From Talaromyces rugulosus (lineage: Eukaryota; Ascomycota; Eurotiomycetes; Eurotiales; Trichocomaceae): DNA of 64,000 bases. Under the pieces are notes generated by a model. It had not been told where the DNA came from. It did not search any database and worked only from the letters and a program-made list of their open reading frames with translations. Made by a program: the position numbers and the translations under genes. Location: assembly GCF_013368755.1 (NCBI RefSeq), contig NC_049563.1, forward strand, positions 1,798,001-1,862,000, in the 5' to 3' direction. The number at the start of each line of letters is the position of its first letter. Position 1 is the first letter of the stretch. Of the stretch, positions 62,059 through 64,000 are shown piece after piece.

Positions 62059-63473
62059 GATTTGGGAACGAATGGTTTAAGCCCTTCACGAAAATACTCA
62101 AGGTCACGTCAGTTGAGGACGTGGAATTGTGTGAATAGAGGTTCAACTCTGGACTGCTTCTTCCTTTCTCTCAAATATATACCAACATATTTTATGAGCT
62201 ACAGCTATCCTGTGGCCCCCAAAGCTAAACAAACGTTACTAAAAATCCAAAACATTATTAAATTTCGTATTCCGAAAAGTATATCCATAGCTCCAATATA
62301 GACTTTACAATCTCGTATCCATCAGAGAATCCATTTGGGGGTCTACGCTGACTGTAAAGGATTTTAAGTCTTAATTTCGTAAATACTAGCATATTATTCA
62401 TTTGTTTTTTGAAGCCATCGTCTTACACAAATCTGCGATTGGCTGAGATACTGTGTCTAGATGGATCTTTCGCCTCGTATTTTCGCCCGAGCCTCTCCAA
62501 AGGCTGACGGTAGAATCCTTCCTTGGATCCGTATTCGTCTAATATTTCTTAATTTAGCATCTTCGCGAAAAATGGAAGAATTGTTCTAGAGAAATAGCAG
62601 CATCCTGGTATGGCTAGTTGGTTGGTTGGTTTATTGGCTGATTGATCTATCAATTATAGTTTGTTGTGGCTGTGCCACTACGAAGACTTGCCAGATCCAC
62701 TGCTTACTTAGTATGTTAGTTCAATACGAAACCACGCGTATTTAGAATGTTGCATTAAATCATAGCCTTGGGTGGATTAACATGTCGTGATACGTAAATC
62801 TCCGAGGTGCAGTAGTGGGTGCATGGATCCCCGTCATCAATAAGACGGCGGTGGAGCCATGCTATCAAATTCCACGTTGCCTTTCTTTAGTGATGTATAA
62901 GGTTTAGGGCTGATTCGTTGTAACTTGTCTGCCTGTGATAAGTGCTGATGGTTTGTAAGTAATACTAGCCGTAATGCACTTGTAAGTAAGTATTTGCGTG
63001 TATCATTACTGTCACACCGTAATACGGTATAATTCTTGGCTCATTTTTTTCCCGTATTCGTGATGTACTAGCGTCAGTTGTATCCCGGTGAGCAGGATGC
63101 ATACTAATGATAGCATTGCATCAGCAATTGTGAGATTTCCCAGTTCTTGTGTACCCTGGTATCCTCGGATTCATCGATGATTTGTTGAACCATGGAGCCC
63201 CCCTGCTCGTGCTAGGATTTAGACATGTGCGAGAGCCGGAGAGACATATCGTGCAGATAAGCAAATGGAAGGCCTGCATTCTGTATTAATCGTCATCGAG
63301 CAGCGTTTGTAACAGATATATACCGTATAGTATATATATCTCTGTGTTCATTGACCGACTCATCATTGATACTTCTATTCCTCTCATACCTAGAAATCAT
63401 TCAAAGACTTGTTCATTTATAAGCCCTTTGTCTGTGATAATAGACATCAAAGCTTCTTATAACAGTCTCCAAC
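62059..63473. promoter_or_regulatory. Divergent promoter region of laccase and DAHP synthase genes
   Basis: About 1.4 kb with no gene. A 13-bp palindrome ACCGTAATACGGT lies at 63016-63028 and contains CCG-N5-CGG, an arrangement that fungal Zn2Cys6 regulators can bind. Whether it is functional is unknown. Confidence 0.45.
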
Positions 63474-64000
63474 ATGCCATCGACAATCTATGAGCCTGTG
63501 AAGAGCTTCAATGTGCCTCTTCCTAAACCAAGCAGGGTGAAGTCTACGTTAGCTCTGGTTAGTACTTTTCTTTTCAAGGCCACGTTCTTATCCGTACTTA
63601 TTATATATAGGATGAATCAACAAAAAGACATGTAGAAAGCAGTCGCAATGCTATTCGAAACCTTCTGTCACATCAAGTTTCTGATGACCGCCTGATGGTA
63701 GTTGTCGGACCGTGTAGCATTCATGACACGAACGCTGCCCTCGAGTATGCTTCTCTGCTTGCCGAGGCGGCCGATAAACATCAGCGCGAGCTTGTCATAA
63801 TCATGCGTGTTTATATCGAGAAACCAAGATCGACTGTTGGATGGAAAGGGTTGATCCATGACCCAGACTATGCGCAAGACCTCGAAAATCTGAACCAAAG
63901 CTCTATCCCAGACCTATCTAAGGGGGTGTATACAGCACGCAATGTTATGCTCGAAGTCGCAAAGAAGGGTCTCCCAGTCGCCACAGAGCTCCTGAACCCA
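63474..64000 (+). CDS. DAHP synthase (type I), truncated by window end
   Basis: Exon 1 is 63474-63557, the intron 63558-63610 (53 nt), and exon 2 runs from 63611 past the end; 158 residues are visible of an expected roughly 370. The enzyme condenses phosphoenolpyruvate with erythrose 4-phosphate, the first and usually feedback-controlled step of the shikimate pathway. Visible signatures are VVVGPCSIHD and IIMRVYIEKPRSTVGWKGLI. After GLIHDPD the usual short link is replaced by a longer one (ENLNQSSIPDLSKG), and the usual '(A/S)GE(F/M)LD' stretch reads ATELLNP. It therefore looks like a divergent paralogue rather than the standard Aro3/Aro4 type. Feedback-site residues lie outside the window. 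It shares a 1.4-kb divergent promoter with the laccase gene. Confidence 0.9.

Noticed and set aside
1..64000. tRNA, rRNA or CRISPR features
   Set aside because: No tRNA-like A/B box and acceptor pairing, no rRNA similarity and no direct-repeat-spacer array were seen; a eukaryotic nuclear context makes CRISPR unexpected.

Overview
This window is nuclear DNA of a filamentous ascomycete, most likely from Eurotiales (Aspergillus/Penicillium-like). The evidence is gene content (Ams2/Spt21-type GATA factor, fungal PAL, Fus1-like SH3 membrane protein, Nup192, a cullin-4, a salicylate-hydroxylase-like monooxygenase), compact genes on both strands, and many short introns (mostly 49-80 nt) with GTANGT-type donors, CTAAC-type branch sites and YAG acceptors. 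All gene models were spliced by hand; in every complete model the exon phases add up.

Region 0-49.7 kb is a conserved, largely housekeeping block: a fungal tachykinin-family-like protein (-), mcm6 (+), phenylalanine ammonia-lyase (-), mitochondrial Mdm33/She9 (-), a Pmp3/Sna3-like membrane protein with a PY motif (-), an SH3-domain membrane protein (+), the ATM-type kinase tel1 (-, 9 exons, about 2902 aa), a SNF2-RING helicase head-to-head with tel1 (+), nup192 (+), cullin-4 (+), dihydroxyacetone kinase (+), SmD2 (-), an Ams2/Spt21-like GATA factor (+) and the smallest RPA subunit (-). Two likely gene fragments or missed genes lie in the gaps: an HNH-like relic near 11.0 kb and a two-exon coding signal near 39.1-39.5 kb. 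MluI-type (ACGCGT/ACGCGN) motifs sit upstream of mcm6 and of the RPA3 gene, as expected for G1/S-regulated replication genes.

Region 49.9-53.5 kb is AT-rich and gene-poor. It contains a broken multicopper-oxidase fragment (an in-frame TAG exactly where the family has Trp) and a 498-bp inverted-repeat element whose ends read like telomere repeats. It separates the housekeeping block from the right-hand block.

Region 53.5-64.0 kb looks like the left part of a specialised-metabolism gene cluster: FAD monooxygenase (-), chorismate synthase (+), NAD(P)-dependent extended-SDR reductase (-), secreted laccase/multicopper oxidase (-) and a DAHP synthase (+, cut by the window end). The first (DAHP synthase) and last (chorismate synthase) enzymes of the shikimate pathway lie beside three tailoring oxidoreductases, arranged around two shared divergent promoters. 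This suggests dedicated precursor supply for a chorismate-derived aromatic product. No scaffold-building core enzyme is visible here; it may lie beyond position 64000. This cluster is the most likely undescribed system in the window.
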